Below, piece by piece: positions 26,179-34,497 of a stretch of 64,000 bases of DNA (the stretch's first letter is position 1; every line of letters begins with the position of its first letter). The notes beneath the pieces are model-generated. The model was not told the origin of the DNA. It did not search any database and saw only the letters and a program-made list of their open reading frames with translations. This stretch comes from UBA11606 sp965243715 (GTDB taxonomy: Bacteria; Actinomycetota; Acidimicrobiia; Acidimicrobiales; Aldehydirespiratoraceae). Both the position numbers and the translations under genes were made by a program. The DNA lies in contig CBDEVU010000009.1 of assembly GCA_965243715.1 (NCBI GenBank), positions 248,001-312,000 on the forward strand, given 5' to 3'.

Positions 26179-27471
26179 GTGCTACTGAACAGACAAAGTT
26201 GGCTGCGAATACTCGCAGCCCTGATGGCGTTATCGCTGATTGCTGCCGCGTGCAGCAGCGATGATGACGACATCGCGACGGATCCGCCAGAGGAACAAAC
26301 CGATGGCGAGGATCCGCCAGCAGAGGAGGACGATCCGACGACTGCGGGGGAAGTCACGATTGGTGTTCTGGTGCCGCTGACCGGTGAACTCGGCGAGTTC
26401 GGCGCAATCGTCGCCGCTGCCATCGAGTTCGGCGTCAGCGAGATCAACGCCGCTGGTGGCACTCAGTGCGGAACGATCCGCACTGTCGTCGCTGACACTG
26501 GAGGCGACGCCGAGACTGGCATCCGGGAAGCCACAAGCATGATCGAGAGCGAAGGAGCCGTTGCAGTTCTGGGCCCGACCTCAGGTATCATGGTGGCGCT
26601 GGTTGATCTCGCCAAGCGTGAAGAGGTCGTGATCTTGTCGCCATACGCTGGTACGATCACTCTCAACGAGCTAGGCGGCGACTTCGTTTACCGCACAGTT
26701 TCATCGGACCTCGGTGACGGCGCAGCCTCAGGGCTCTGGTTATCGAGCCGAGGATATGAGTCTGTGGCCTTCTTGATTCAGAACGAGGAGTCCACGATCT
26801 CCCCAGCCGAAGTGGCACGTGGCGCAGTTGACGATGCCGGTATAGACATCACGGACTTCGTCGTCTACAACCCCGGTCAGCCGTCCTATCAGGCTGAGCT
26901 CACCACGGTGTTGGCTAACGAGCCGGATGCCATCTTCTTGGCTGGTGGTCAGGAGTCCGGTGTGACCGTCATCAAGGAAGCTGTGGCTGGTGGATTCGAT
27001 GGTGAGTGGCTGTTCACAGCGGATCTTGCCGTTCCGGAGATCTTCGATGCGGTTGGCGCTGAGTTGATCAACGATGTCGCATTCGTGGAGTTCGCGGATG
27101 CGGACCCGTCGCTGGCGGAGTTCATCTCGTTTGAAGAACGCTACGACGCGGCCGGTGACCCGTTCGCGCCAAACTCCTTCGACATGGTGACCCTTGTGGC
27201 GCTCGCACTCGAGTCGTCGGGTCAATGCGACGGAGCTGGTGTTAACTCGGCGATTCGCGGCGTTGCCGATAGTGACGGCACGCTGGTTTCGACCTTCGCC
27301 GAAGGCCAGGCTGCTCTGGCTGCGGGCGAGACGATCAACTACGAGGGTGCCTCTGGCCCGCTCGTCTTTGACGAGTCCGGCACCGTCTCAGGTGCTTACA
27401 CAATTCAGCAGGCTCAGGCCGGCGAATGGGTGAACGTCGAGTTCTACCCGGCGTCGACCTTCGACAGCTGA
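26179..27471 (+). CDS. Liv-type substrate-binding lipoprotein
   Basis: A 430-residue extracytoplasmic receptor of the leucine-binding type. The GTG at 26179 is preceded by AGGAGGGGA. The lipoprotein signal (LRILAALMALSLIAAAC, lipid Cys about residue 25) leads to an Asp/Glu/Pro-rich linker and then GVLVPLTGELGEFGA, VAVLGPTSGIMVALVD, and FLAGGQESGVTVIKEA. It delivers ligand to the LivHMGF-like transporter encoded just upstream. A GC-rich hairpin follows, marking the likely end of the operon. Confidence 0.93.
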   Translation: MLLNRQSWLRILAALMALSLIAAACSSDDDDIATDPPEEQTDGEDPPAEEDDPTTAGEVTIGVLVPLTGELGEFGAIVAAAIEFGVSEINAAGGTQCGTIRTVVADTGGDAETGIREATSMIESEGAVAVLGPTSGIMVALVDLAKREEVVILSPYAGTITLNELGGDFVYRTVSSDLGDGAASGLWLSSRGYESVAFLIQNEESTISPAEVARGAVDDAGIDITDFVVYNPGQPSYQAELTTVLANEPDAIFLAGGQESGVTVIKEAVAGGFDGEWLFTADLAVPEIFDAVGAELINDVAFVEFADADPSLAEFISFEERYDAAGDPFAPNSFDMVTLVALALESSGQCDGAGVNSAIRGVADSDGTLVSTFAEGQAALAAGETINYEGASGPLVFDESGTVSGAYTIQQAQAGEWVNVEFYPASTFDS

Positions 27472-27479
27472 GCAATCCA

Positions 27480-27496
27480 CCGCCGTTCACCGGCGG
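27480..27496 (+). terminator. GC hairpin after the binding-protein gene
   Basis: CCGCCG-TTCAC-CGGCGG begins 8 nt after the binding-protein stop. The stem is perfect but no T-run follows, so it could terminate weakly or simply protect the mRNA end. Confidence 0.5.
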
Positions 27497-27839
27497 AAGC
27501 AATCTCCTCCGGGTAGCTGGACGGGGACTCAAACCTGTGGGTTCACTGTTCGTTGGTACCGGCCAATGAACCCGATGGAACGAGTACCCCGCCCGGCCCC
27601 AGAGTCTGACCACGAAGTGACACCAGGCAAAAGGTGAAACAGACGTCTTCAGTCCCCGACTTGACCATAGCGAGTCGGGGACCAAGTCGCCGATGCGTAC
27701 GGGCGCGCGGTCGTGCTGTCGTACCAGGTACGCGTCGAACCGGGTGTCGTTCGTAGTACGCGTGGAGTCCTTGATGGGTCGGTCGGTGGCGGGTTGAGAT
27801 CAGCGACCTGCTGGCCGAACCAGTTGCATTATCAATGTA
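27497..27839. other. Spacer without a supported gene
   Basis: About 340 bp between the Liv operon and the CoxG-like gene. Leftward open frames here have an Arg-rich composition and no ribosome site. I see no RNA gene. The last part becomes AT-rich as it enters the promoter described next. Confidence 0.4.
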
Positions 27840-27854
27840 ACAATATAATATTGT
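27840..27854. promoter_or_regulatory. Palindromic operator-like site ACAATATAATATTGT
   Basis: A 15-bp palindrome with 7-bp arms around a central base, in a sharply AT-rich stretch just before a short open frame and the CoxG-like gene. TTGCATTATCAATG lies directly upstream. It resembles in composition, though not exactly, the AT-rich palindrome next to the GntR gene at 17198-17207, so the same regulator may act at both. Confidence 0.45.
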
Positions 27855-27857
27855 AAA

Positions 27858-27956
27858 ATGCCTGGATGTCAACGTTGGACCTTTCAATGGAAGGAGTTCT
27901 ACGACGAGGTCATCGCCTCGGGGTTGTGTACCGACTGTGCCAGATGTCCGGGTTGA
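27858..27956 (+). pseudogene. N-terminal remnant resembling an F420-hydrogenase beta-subunit (FrhB-type) protein
   Basis: An ATG right after the AT-rich promoter opens a 32-codon frame containing FQWKEFYDEVIASGLCTDCA and then RCPG before a TGA. The pattern W-K-x-F-x-D-E-V-I-x-x-G-L-C-T-x-C-x-x-C matches the start of FrhB-type iron-sulfur flavoproteins, which continue for about 350 residues. The remainder is absent; the CoxG-like gene begins 22 nt later. It looks like a gene deleted after its first cysteine motif, leaving its promoter to serve the next gene. Confidence 0.45.
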
Positions 27957-27977
27957 TCTTACAGAAAAGGCAGCAAC

Positions 27978-28568
27978 ATGATCCTCGAACACAGCTTCAC
28001 CGTCACCGTCTCGATTGAAGAGGCATGGAAGACGATGACCGACCTAGAAGCGGTGGCTCCTTGTCTGCCGGGCGCGAACCTCGACCGAGTCGAGGGTGAT
28101 GACCACTTTGGAACAATCGCCGTCAAGATCGGAGCAATCAGCACGAAGTTCGTCGGGAGTGCCCGCTTTGCCGAGCGCGACGCACACACGCATCACGCAG
28201 TGCTTCACGCAGATGGACACGACCAACGCGGAGCCGGCAAGGCAACGGCGCTGATCACCGCCGACCTCTCGGATCACGATGGAGTGACGTCAGTGGCGCT
28301 TGTAACGGACCTGAAGATCACCGGAAAGGTCGCTCAGTTCGGCCGCGGGATGCTCCCTGATCTGAGTGCCAAGATGATCGACCAATTCGCATCCAACCTC
28401 GAAGTACGACTCGCTGAGGGGCCAGCGTCGTCAACTCGAGGAGAGGAGCCGACAGCCGCAGAGATTTCGACGGCAGATATCATCTCTGCGGCAGGCCCGA
28501 TCCGCCTTGTCGTCACTGTCGCGGCCTTCATTGTCGCCGGCTTCCTCATTCGGCGGCTACGTCGATGA
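27978..28568 (+). CDS. CoxG-like SRPBCC protein with C-terminal membrane anchor
   Basis: A 196-residue protein. Residues 1 to about 145 form an SRPBCC (START-like) ligand-binding domain of the CoxG type: FTVTVSIEEAWKTMTDLEAV, PCLPGANLDRVEG, VKIGAISTKFVGSARF, and LPDLSAKMIDQFASNLEVRL. A polar linker leads to one membrane helix (IRLVVTVAAFIVAGFLIRRLRR) near the end. CoxG proteins help molybdenum hydroxylases of the CO-dehydrogenase family couple to the membrane or quinone pool. It probably serves the hydroxylase encoded at 17315-21036, although it has its own promoter region. Confidence 0.88.
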   Translation: MILEHSFTVTVSIEEAWKTMTDLEAVAPCLPGANLDRVEGDDHFGTIAVKIGAISTKFVGSARFAERDAHTHHAVLHADGHDQRGAGKATALITADLSDHDGVTSVALVTDLKITGKVAQFGRGMLPDLSAKMIDQFASNLEVRLAEGPASSTRGEEPTAAEISTADIISAAGPIRLVVTVAAFIVAGFLIRRLRR

Positions 28569-28820
28569 GCGCAACAGAACCCAGATGCTCGAAGAGCCGC
28601 GCCGCCCGCAAGACGGACTTTGTGACTCATGCCAGCAGCAGTCTGGGTATCTGACGTCGCACCCTTAGCGCTACCGATGGGATGGGACTGTCGAAGGGCA
28701 TGGGCAGAGGCTTTGGAAACGGCGCAGGCGAAGGAAACCGGATCGTCCCTTCGAGCGAGCCTATCAACAGATGCATTCGACCACGCTGGGGTGGGGCCTA
28801 GGAAACCCACGCCACCCCGA

Positions 28821-28979
28821 TCAATGGACCGTCGCGTTGGGAGAAGGTGCCGAGATACTCGCCTGCCCCAAATACGCAGTTGCTCTGCGCAGCACCTCAT
28901 TTTCCTGTTCAAGAAGTTTGACACGCCGACGCAGCTGACGATTCTCAACAGCCTCGGCAGATGTCACCCAATCGTGTAG
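28821..28979 (-). mobile_element. IS3-type transposase OrfA remnant
   Basis: A leftward frame reads DWVTSAEAVENRQLRRRVKL, LEQENEVLRRATAYLGQASI and ends at a TGA at 28821. This is the leucine-zipper C-terminus typical of IS3-family OrfA proteins (E-N-x-x-L-R-R-R-V-x-x-L-E-Q-E-N-E-V-L-R-R-A). The helix-turn-helix half, OrfB and the terminal repeats are not visible. The remaining 28569-28820 and 28980-29026 hold no supported gene. Confidence 0.6.
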
Positions 28980-29026
28980 CAGACCCAACGGTCGTCTTCG
29001 TGACGAGGTGTTGAATCTCTTGCGCT

Positions 29027-29956
29027 TCAGAGGTCGAGTTCGATTTGTGTTGAGCTTGATCGGTGTTGAGGTGGAGGCGGTGGAACGTTGGGATCCCAGT
29101 CATCAAGTGATTCAACAGGTGCTGCCCCACGTGCGATGAGTGGCTTGTTTCCGGGGCCGCTACCTGGTCCAGTCCAGACTGCCACGGCGCCAAATGAGCG
29201 CCTCAATGCTTCTGTCGCTCCAGCCCATGTCCCTCCTGAGTCGTGGTCTGAGGCAACTACAAGTGTGCAGTCGGCTAGGCCATAGATCAGTTTGTTACGT
29301 CCCATTGCATTGCCGACAGTGAAGCCCGCTCTCGGCGCGTAGGGAGATGCCAACAACAGACGTTCTTCCGCTACTGCGTCGCGCAGCTCACGTCGACGAC
29401 TCGCGCGTTCTAACCCTTCGGCCGTTAAACCAACTGATGGAACTGATTTGCTATAGGCAGCATCCATGGAGATGATGTCAACGCCTTTCGCGCCGCCAGA
29501 GATAATCCCTCGTTGGGTGCGTTTGGCGACACCAGCAGCGCGACGTGCAACCTCTGCCCCGTTTTCGTCAACGTCTCGCGACCCGACAACTCCGAGCAGG
29601 GATATTTCAAGCCACTCGTGGGGTCCAGCGGTGTACAGCATCGGTGGGGCGGCGTAACCAAGCCGGTCTACGAGTCGTTGCGGATAACCTTCAGCGCCGT
29701 ATGCCAAGAGTCGGATGCCTTTGGACTCGATCTCTTGACGGGCTAACGCAAACCCAGATCCCGCGTCGAGCAGCGAAGCGACGCGCTCGCCAAGATCCAT
29801 ATCTCCGACCCGAGCCCCGATCGTTGAAGCATCAAGTCCAGGCAATTCATCCAACGGACCGACTGCTGCCACCTTCCAGAACTCTTTTGCCCGAAGCGGT
29901 TTGACAATGCTCGGACTGATCCGGTTCGTCAACAGCAGTGCAGCGTCAGAAAGCAT
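29027..29956 (-). CDS. DprA-like (SLOG/Rossmann) protein
   Basis: A 309-residue protein. An N-terminal helical segment (TNRISPSIVKPLRAKEFWKV) is followed by the DprA Rossmann-like domain: LLGVVGSRDVDENG, RGIISGGAKGVDIISMDAA, PYAPRAGFTVGNAMGRNKLI, and SGGTWAGATEAL. DprA loads RecA onto single-stranded DNA during transformation, but the wider SLOG family also appears in nucleotide-signalling conflict systems. The ATG at 29956 shares bases with the stop of the upstream RecQ gene (TGATG), so the two are coupled, and it lacks the C-terminal winged helix of housekeeping DprA. That pairing argues for a dedicated defence or DNA-uptake role over general competence. Confidence 0.82.
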   Translation of the reverse strand: MLSDAALLLTNRISPSIVKPLRAKEFWKVAAVGPLDELPGLDASTIGARVGDMDLGERVASLLDAGSGFALARQEIESKGIRLLAYGAEGYPQRLVDRLGYAAPPMLYTAGPHEWLEISLLGVVGSRDVDENGAEVARRAAGVAKRTQRGIISGGAKGVDIISMDAAYSKSVPSVGLTAEGLERASRRRELRDAVAEERLLLASPYAPRAGFTVGNAMGRNKLIYGLADCTLVVASDHDSGGTWAGATEALRRSFGAVAVWTGPGSGPGNKPLIARGAAPVESLDDWDPNVPPPPPQHRSSSTQIELDL

Positions 29957-32031
29957 CAGCCTGATTTTGCCGCAGACGCAAGTGCGATCGGCGTTATGGG
30001 GCCAGACCCAGCCGAATGAAGAAGCGAACTGATCACAGTTATCGTCCAACGCGAATCGATTATGTCGTCGAATAGGAACCCTGGAGTCGAAGGAGGAGTG
30101 GACCTCCGTTCGAACGCGCCGTGAACGTTGGCGTGTTGGTGAGCCGAGTTCTGCATCAGCTTCTGCTGTGGCGTATCTCGAGTTTTTTGCAACAGATCTA
30201 GAACCGGGATCTCGAGGGTCTTCCCGAGGCGCCGCGCGAAATCAGGAACGAGCAGCGGAGTTCGCTTCGAAGGTACAAACGTCAACCAGGTAGGCGCTTC
30301 ATCAAATTTCTGCGACAGCATCTCCGCCATAGCAACAACCAGTTCGTCACTAAACCGACCATCCTTCTGCTTTCCGTGGCGAACCATCGGACCCCATCCA
30401 GCCTCACCCCACGGGCATAAACACCAACCTGGTTCGTGTTGCGACTCGACAGGAATATTGCCGGCGTGCTCAGTCCCGGGCGGCCATTGTTTGCGAGGTT
30501 TGACCTCCACATAGTTGTATCGAAGTGCCGTGTCGGCTTCAACAACAAGCGACTCAGTTGGTTCGACACCAAACCGCTCACCACGGCATACATCACAAAT
30601 CCCGCAAGATCCCGCTTCTTCATCATCAAGTTGACGACAGAGATACGCCATCCTGCAGGTCTCAAGCCTCAGGTACTGTTCCATTGCCTTCTGCTCTTGA
30701 CGTCGGAAGGCGTTCACCGCCTCGACACGTTCAACCGGATACGTCCAAGGCTTCAATGTTCGCCGCCAAACATCGTCGTCTTTGTCCACCGCACCCTCAA
30801 CCTGAAGTTGATCCAAGAAGTTGTCGACTCGATTCAAGGCAATATTCACACGCGCCGCGATTTGACCCTTTCGCAATCCGTCGTCGGACTGCTCAAGAGC
30901 CTTCAGAATCGAATCGACTTCCTCGGGCGTTGGGAATGCCTTAGCAATAAAGAAATCCAGAATGTCTCTATCCTCGCCTCCTGCCAACAAGATGCCGTAA
31001 CTGCATGAAAGTGCCCGCCCCGCACGTCCGACCTGCTGGTAGTACGCGATCGGACTTTGAGGCATTTGGTAGTGGATCACCCAACCAACGTCAGGCTTGT
31101 CATACCCCATCCCAAGCGCCACCGTCGCCACCATACAATCGATCCTGTTATGGACGAAGTCATCAAGGGCGGCTTCTTTCTGCGCAATCTCGGCTTCGTT
31201 TCCGCCACCCAAATACTGGCGACAACGAATGCCTTGCTCGTGAAGAAACTCTGCGACCTTCAACACCGTGCCACGGGTCAGGCAGTAGATGATCCCTGTG
31301 CCCTTAAGCCGAGGAACGTTTTCAGCTAGCCACGCAAGCCGAGTATCTGGGCTTCGCTTATCCGAATGAACCTCCAGTCGTAACCCCTCACGAGCAAGCG
31401 AACCCCGCACCGTCAAAGTGGCTTCCCCGAACTGAGTCTTGACATCGTCGACAACCCGGTCGTTGGCTGTAGCGGTACAACCAATCACCGGAGTGCCGAC
31501 AGGAAGCCGCTGGATCATGCGACCAATCCGGCGGTAATTCGGACGAAAGTCATGACCCCAATCGCTGATGCAGTGAGCCTCATCTACCACCAACAGTCCA
31601 ACTCGAGAACCAAGATAAGGCAAGAACTCCTCCAGAAACGACTCGTTGGCGAGACGCATCTCCGAAATCAACAACAGATCCAACCGATTGCCTTTCAGTT
31701 CATCGCGAATCTGATCCCATTCCTCCGGATTCGTCGAGTTCAGCGTCGCCGCCTGCAGCCCCATCTGACTCGCCGCTTCAACCTGGTTCGCCATCAACGC
31801 GATCAACGGCGAAAGCAACAGCGTCGGTCCCAACCCTCGATCGCGAAGCATCTTTGTCGCAATGAAATACACCGCTGATTTGCCCCAACCCGTCCGCTGA
31901 ACTACCAGAACTCGACGACGGTCCTCGACCGCCGCCTGAATCGCATCAAGTTGTCCAGACCGAAAAACAGCATCCCCACGACCAGTAAGCGCTCGGAGAT
32001 GCCTTACCGCCTCTAACCCGAACTCGTCCAC
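29956..32031 (-). CDS. RecQ-family DNA helicase with C-terminal phosphoribosyltransferase-like domain
   Basis: A 691-residue superfamily 2 helicase. Motif I QRTGWGKS (45-52), DEAH box VVDEAHCISDWGHDFRPNYR (from about 148), motif III GCTATAN, motif V ATVALGMGYDKPDV, motif VI QQVGRAGR, then a RecQ zinc-binding segment (CRMAYLCRQL, CGICDVC). No HRDC domain is visible. Residues about 540-691 differ from RecQ and end with FLFDDIIDSRWTITVISSLL, close to the phosphoribosyltransferase PRPP loop (V-D-D-x-x-x-T/S-x-x-T). Helicases with a ComF/PRTase-like tail next to a DprA/SLOG gene suggest a functional unit that processes foreign or single-stranded DNA. The downstream gene is coupled by TGATG. Confidence 0.85.
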   Translation of the reverse strand: MDEFGLEAVRHLRALTGRGDAVFRSGQLDAIQAAVEDRRRVLVVQRTGWGKSAVYFIATKMLRDRGLGPTLLLSPLIALMANQVEAASQMGLQAATLNSTNPEEWDQIRDELKGNRLDLLLISEMRLANESFLEEFLPYLGSRVGLLVVDEAHCISDWGHDFRPNYRRIGRMIQRLPVGTPVIGCTATANDRVVDDVKTQFGEATLTVRGSLAREGLRLEVHSDKRSPDTRLAWLAENVPRLKGTGIIYCLTRGTVLKVAEFLHEQGIRCRQYLGGGNEAEIAQKEAALDDFVHNRIDCMVATVALGMGYDKPDVGWVIHYQMPQSPIAYYQQVGRAGRALSCSYGILLAGGEDRDILDFFIAKAFPTPEEVDSILKALEQSDDGLRKGQIAARVNIALNRVDNFLDQLQVEGAVDKDDDVWRRTLKPWTYPVERVEAVNAFRRQEQKAMEQYLRLETCRMAYLCRQLDDEEAGSCGICDVCRGERFGVEPTESLVVEADTALRYNYVEVKPRKQWPPGTEHAGNIPVESQHEPGWCLCPWGEAGWGPMVRHGKQKDGRFSDELVVAMAEMLSQKFDEAPTWLTFVPSKRTPLLVPDFARRLGKTLEIPVLDLLQKTRDTPQQKLMQNSAHQHANVHGAFERRSTPPSTPGFLFDDIIDSRWTITVISSLLHSAGSGPITPIALASAAKSG

Positions 32032-32178
32032 ATACGTTCCACTCGTCGAACTCGAAAATCGAGCCTAGCACAATACCCGCCAGGCTGCCTCCCCAGTCGC
32101 TGCGTCGTTCTTCCCCTCCTCTGGGATCCGGGAAGCCATGGTCGAGACAGGGATGCTCGGCACCGCGAGCTAACTGGA

Positions 32179-32751
32179 TTAGTTCATTTCGAACGGCGGG
32201 TACTCGTCGGTCAGCAAGTTGTTGTAGGCGCTAAAACGGGTGTTGACGCGAAGGGTGCCGTTGACGAAGTTCAGCATGCCGGCTGGCCACTTGCCGGTGA
32301 ATAGTACGGCGAAGAAGGCGATGGACCACAGGATGGATGCGAGCAAATTGATCACGAACAGGAAGATCCAGGCGGGGATTATCAAGAATACTCGAAATAG
32401 CACCGTGAGACGATTCCTTCCCTCGAGCACCGGCTCGAAGTCAACCCGTATCGGCTGACCGCCGGGATCGGCCGCGGTTGTCTCGAAGTCGAATGGCGGA
32501 TACTCGACGTGGAGGAATCCCGAATAGGCCGTGATCCGAGTCTGATAGCGAATCGACATGCACAAAAATCCAGCGATGCCTAATGGCAACTTTCCGGTGA
32601 ACATGATGGCGAACCAAGCGAGTAAGCTAACGAGCGATGCGACGAAGCCGATCATGCTGGCGATGATGACGTGCGGGATCACCATAATCCACTGTAGGAA
32701 CGGTCGCCATCGGGCCACTTTCTCGGGAGCTTCGAAATTGTTCTCAGCCAA
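32179..32751 (-). CDS. DUF4389-type membrane protein
   Basis: A 190-residue integral membrane protein made of two DUF4389-like repeats. Each repeat has a charged start (KVARWRPFLQWIMVIPHVII; RNRLTVLFRVFLIIPAWIFL), a long hydrophobic pair of helices, and the closing pattern A-x-x-F-T-G-K-x-P-x-G ... T-R-x-x-A-Y ... EYPPF (LHVEYPPFDFE at the middle, LLTDEYPPFEMN at the end). The start is a TTG at 32751, the first of the MAENNFE codons; the same bases recur in the tandem repeat upstream without an open gene. The family has no known function. It is not obviously linked to the helicase genes. Confidence 0.75.
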   Translation of the reverse strand: MAENNFEAPEKVARWRPFLQWIMVIPHVIIASMIGFVASLVSLLAWFAIMFTGKLPLGIAGFLCMSIRYQTRITAYSGFLHVEYPPFDFETTAADPGGQPIRVDFEPVLEGRNRLTVLFRVFLIIPAWIFLFVINLLASILWSIAFFAVLFTGKWPAGMLNFVNGTLRVNTRFSAYNNLLTDEYPPFEMN

Positions 32752-33036
32752 GCGATGTGGACAGCGAAACCGATGACCGAACCACGGACCACAGTTTTGT
32801 GTTGGTAGAGGTGGCTGAAGCTCCGGCCATCACTGCAATACATTGCTGGTGGAAAAGTATTGCAACTAGCGCTGATTAGGTACACCCCAGAATTGTTCTC
32901 AGCCAAGAGACGTGGACAGCGAAACCGATGACCAACCACGGACCACAGTTTTGTGTTGGTAGACGTGGCTGAAGCTCCGGCACCTCAGCTGCAATACATT
33001 GCTGGTGGAAAAGTATTGCAACTAGCGCGGGTTAGG
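32737..33036. repeat. Two tandem copies of a ~145-bp sequence (period 155 bp)
   Basis: Copy A starts at 32737 (ATTGTTCTCAGCCAAG...) and copy B at 32892 with the same bases. Both then share GTGGACAGCGAAACCGATGA, ACCACGGACCACAGTTTTGT, GTGGCTGAAGCTCCGGC and GGTGGAAAAGTATTGCAACT, with only scattered differences. Each contains an 8-bp inverted repeat, TGCAATAC ... GTATTGCA, with a 15-bp loop. Copy A includes the first codons of the DUF4389 gene, so the duplication covers its promoter and translation start. Copy B carries the same leader without the gene. Confidence 0.9.
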
Positions 33037-33273
33037 GAACACGAAGAACGCTCACAGGGTCTCGCAGTCCTGCGGCTATCCTGACGGGGATGGCCGCGAA
33101 TCCGCGCTGGCGACAAGATCGACGGAGGCAGGATCGGCCGATGATGAGGGCCCGATGGCGCTCAGGAGGCCACTAAGAGCGCCAACGTCGCTAGTAGTCG
33201 TTTCACTTGGAACATCCTTGGCACTCACCGTGTACGCGGCAAGCGGGTCAAAGAGGGTAGGCGGCAACGCGCA
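33037..33273. other. Spacer before the first FtsX permease gene end
   Basis: About 240 bp after the tandem repeat. A 63-codon leftward frame (33076-33267) is Ser/Ala-rich and has no ribosome site, so I do not call it. No hairpin with a T-run is clear. Confidence 0.3.
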
Positions 33274-34497
33274 TTACTCTCGTCGTAGTGCATCAGTGGG
33301 AGTTAGCCGTGATCCAACAGAGGCGGGATAGAGGCCAGCTAGGAGTCCAAGCGCACCTCCTCCGACAATTACCGCTACTGGGAGCCAGGGTTCGATTATC
33401 GGCTGCCAACCTTGAATAGCGGTCACGATCAGTGTTGCTGATGTACCTAAAAGGACGCCAACAGCAGCCCCGATCATGCCGGTAAACGCCGCATCGACCA
33501 CTACGTGGACGCCAATGTGGACCGGTCTAGCCCCGAGGGCTCGGCGAAGCCCGATCTCGTGGAGTCGCTGCAGGACCGACGTCAGCGTCGAGTTTCCGAT
33601 TGATACTGTCCCCAGAAGCAGGACGATCCCACCGAGACCCAAGGACAGGACTTGTAGTTGATTGTCCACCTCTCTCCGCACTGTTTCGTCGCGCACTGGC
33701 GCGTACGCCGTCCATTGGTGGGGAGTCGTCGGATCAAGTGCCAGCGAGGCTACGGCTGCCACCTGATCAGCCGCCCCGGGCTCAGTAACAACGACGATCC
33801 TGTTTCGCTCCGTATCGATGAGGAACGCATCTAGAGCCGAAACCGGAATTAGGAGAGCGGAAGTTAGTGCCTCGAGTCTTTCCACTTCTTCGATAAAGGC
33901 CACAACGAGATAGGAGAGGTCATTTATAAATATCGAGTCACCTAGTTCAAGTGAAGGGCCTCCCAGTCTTTGGACCAGTCGCTCGGGCACAGCGACAACC
34001 CGAGCTGCAGTTGCGTCGTGCCACGAATCCCAACCAGGACCGACATAGTCCGCATCAAGTACGTCGAGGCTGCCCGCGGTAATCCCCATCACGGGGGTGA
34101 GAATTGGAACATCCAGTGGGTTGTGGTGACGGGTTCTCGAAACCACCTGATCGCCATGGGCTTGGCGGATCATAGCAACACCGACTACTCCGTTTAGGTT
34201 CTCTAGCTGATTAGTTTGTACCGAATTAAGAGAAAAGGGGGCCGAAGTTCCATCGATATTCTCCGTAGGCCGAACCTCGATTTGCGTGGCTCGAAGCGCG
34301 TCGAATTGGTCGGAAACTTGATAGCGGATTGTCGTAGTGAGTGATGCAGTCACAACGACAGCCGCACTACCGAGCGCCACGCCTACGGCGGTCATAATTG
34401 TGCGGCCGGGGCGACTAGATAGCTGCATCCAAGACTCCGTGAACACATCAAGAGAGCGCAGTTGGGAGAGTCGCCCGGCGCTAGGCAATTGACTCAT
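33274..34497 (-). CDS. MacB/FtsX-type ABC permease (cassette 1)
   Basis: A 407-residue permease of the mechanotransmission type: one N-terminal membrane helix (RTIMTAVGVALGSAAVVVTA), a roughly 220-residue extracytoplasmic domain, and three C-terminal helices starting with LSLGLGGIVLLLGTVSIGNS and the FtsX-family RLHEIGLRRALGARPVHIGV. These work with LolD/MacB ATPases to move lipoproteins, peptides or other envelope molecules rather than pump across the membrane. The start overlaps the ATPase gene by 4 nt. It completes a lipoprotein-adaptor-ATPase-permease set. Confidence 0.9.
   Translation of the reverse strand: MSQLPSAGRLSQLRSLDVFTESWMQLSSRPGRTIMTAVGVALGSAAVVVTASLTTTIRYQVSDQFDALRATQIEVRPTENIDGTSAPFSLNSVQTNQLENLNGVVGVAMIRQAHGDQVVSRTRHHNPLDVPILTPVMGITAGSLDVLDADYVGPGWDSWHDATAARVVAVPERLVQRLGGPSLELGDSIFINDLSYLVVAFIEEVERLEALTSALLIPVSALDAFLIDTERNRIVVVTEPGAADQVAAVASLALDPTTPHQWTAYAPVRDETVRREVDNQLQVLSLGLGGIVLLLGTVSIGNSTLTSVLQRLHEIGLRRALGARPVHIGVHVVVDAAFTGMIGAAVGVLLGTSATLIVTAIQGWQPIIEPWLPVAVIVGGGALGLLAGLYPASVGSRLTPTDALRRE

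Noticed and set aside
27543..27992. Leftward 149-codon open frame before the CoxG-like gene
   Set aside because: Arg/Thr-rich composition without motifs, and it crosses the palindromic promoter.
28334..28948. Leftward 204-codon open frame antisense to the CoxG-like gene
   Set aside because: No ribosome site or family features; it lies opposite a clear CoxG-like gene and covers the IS relic in a different frame.
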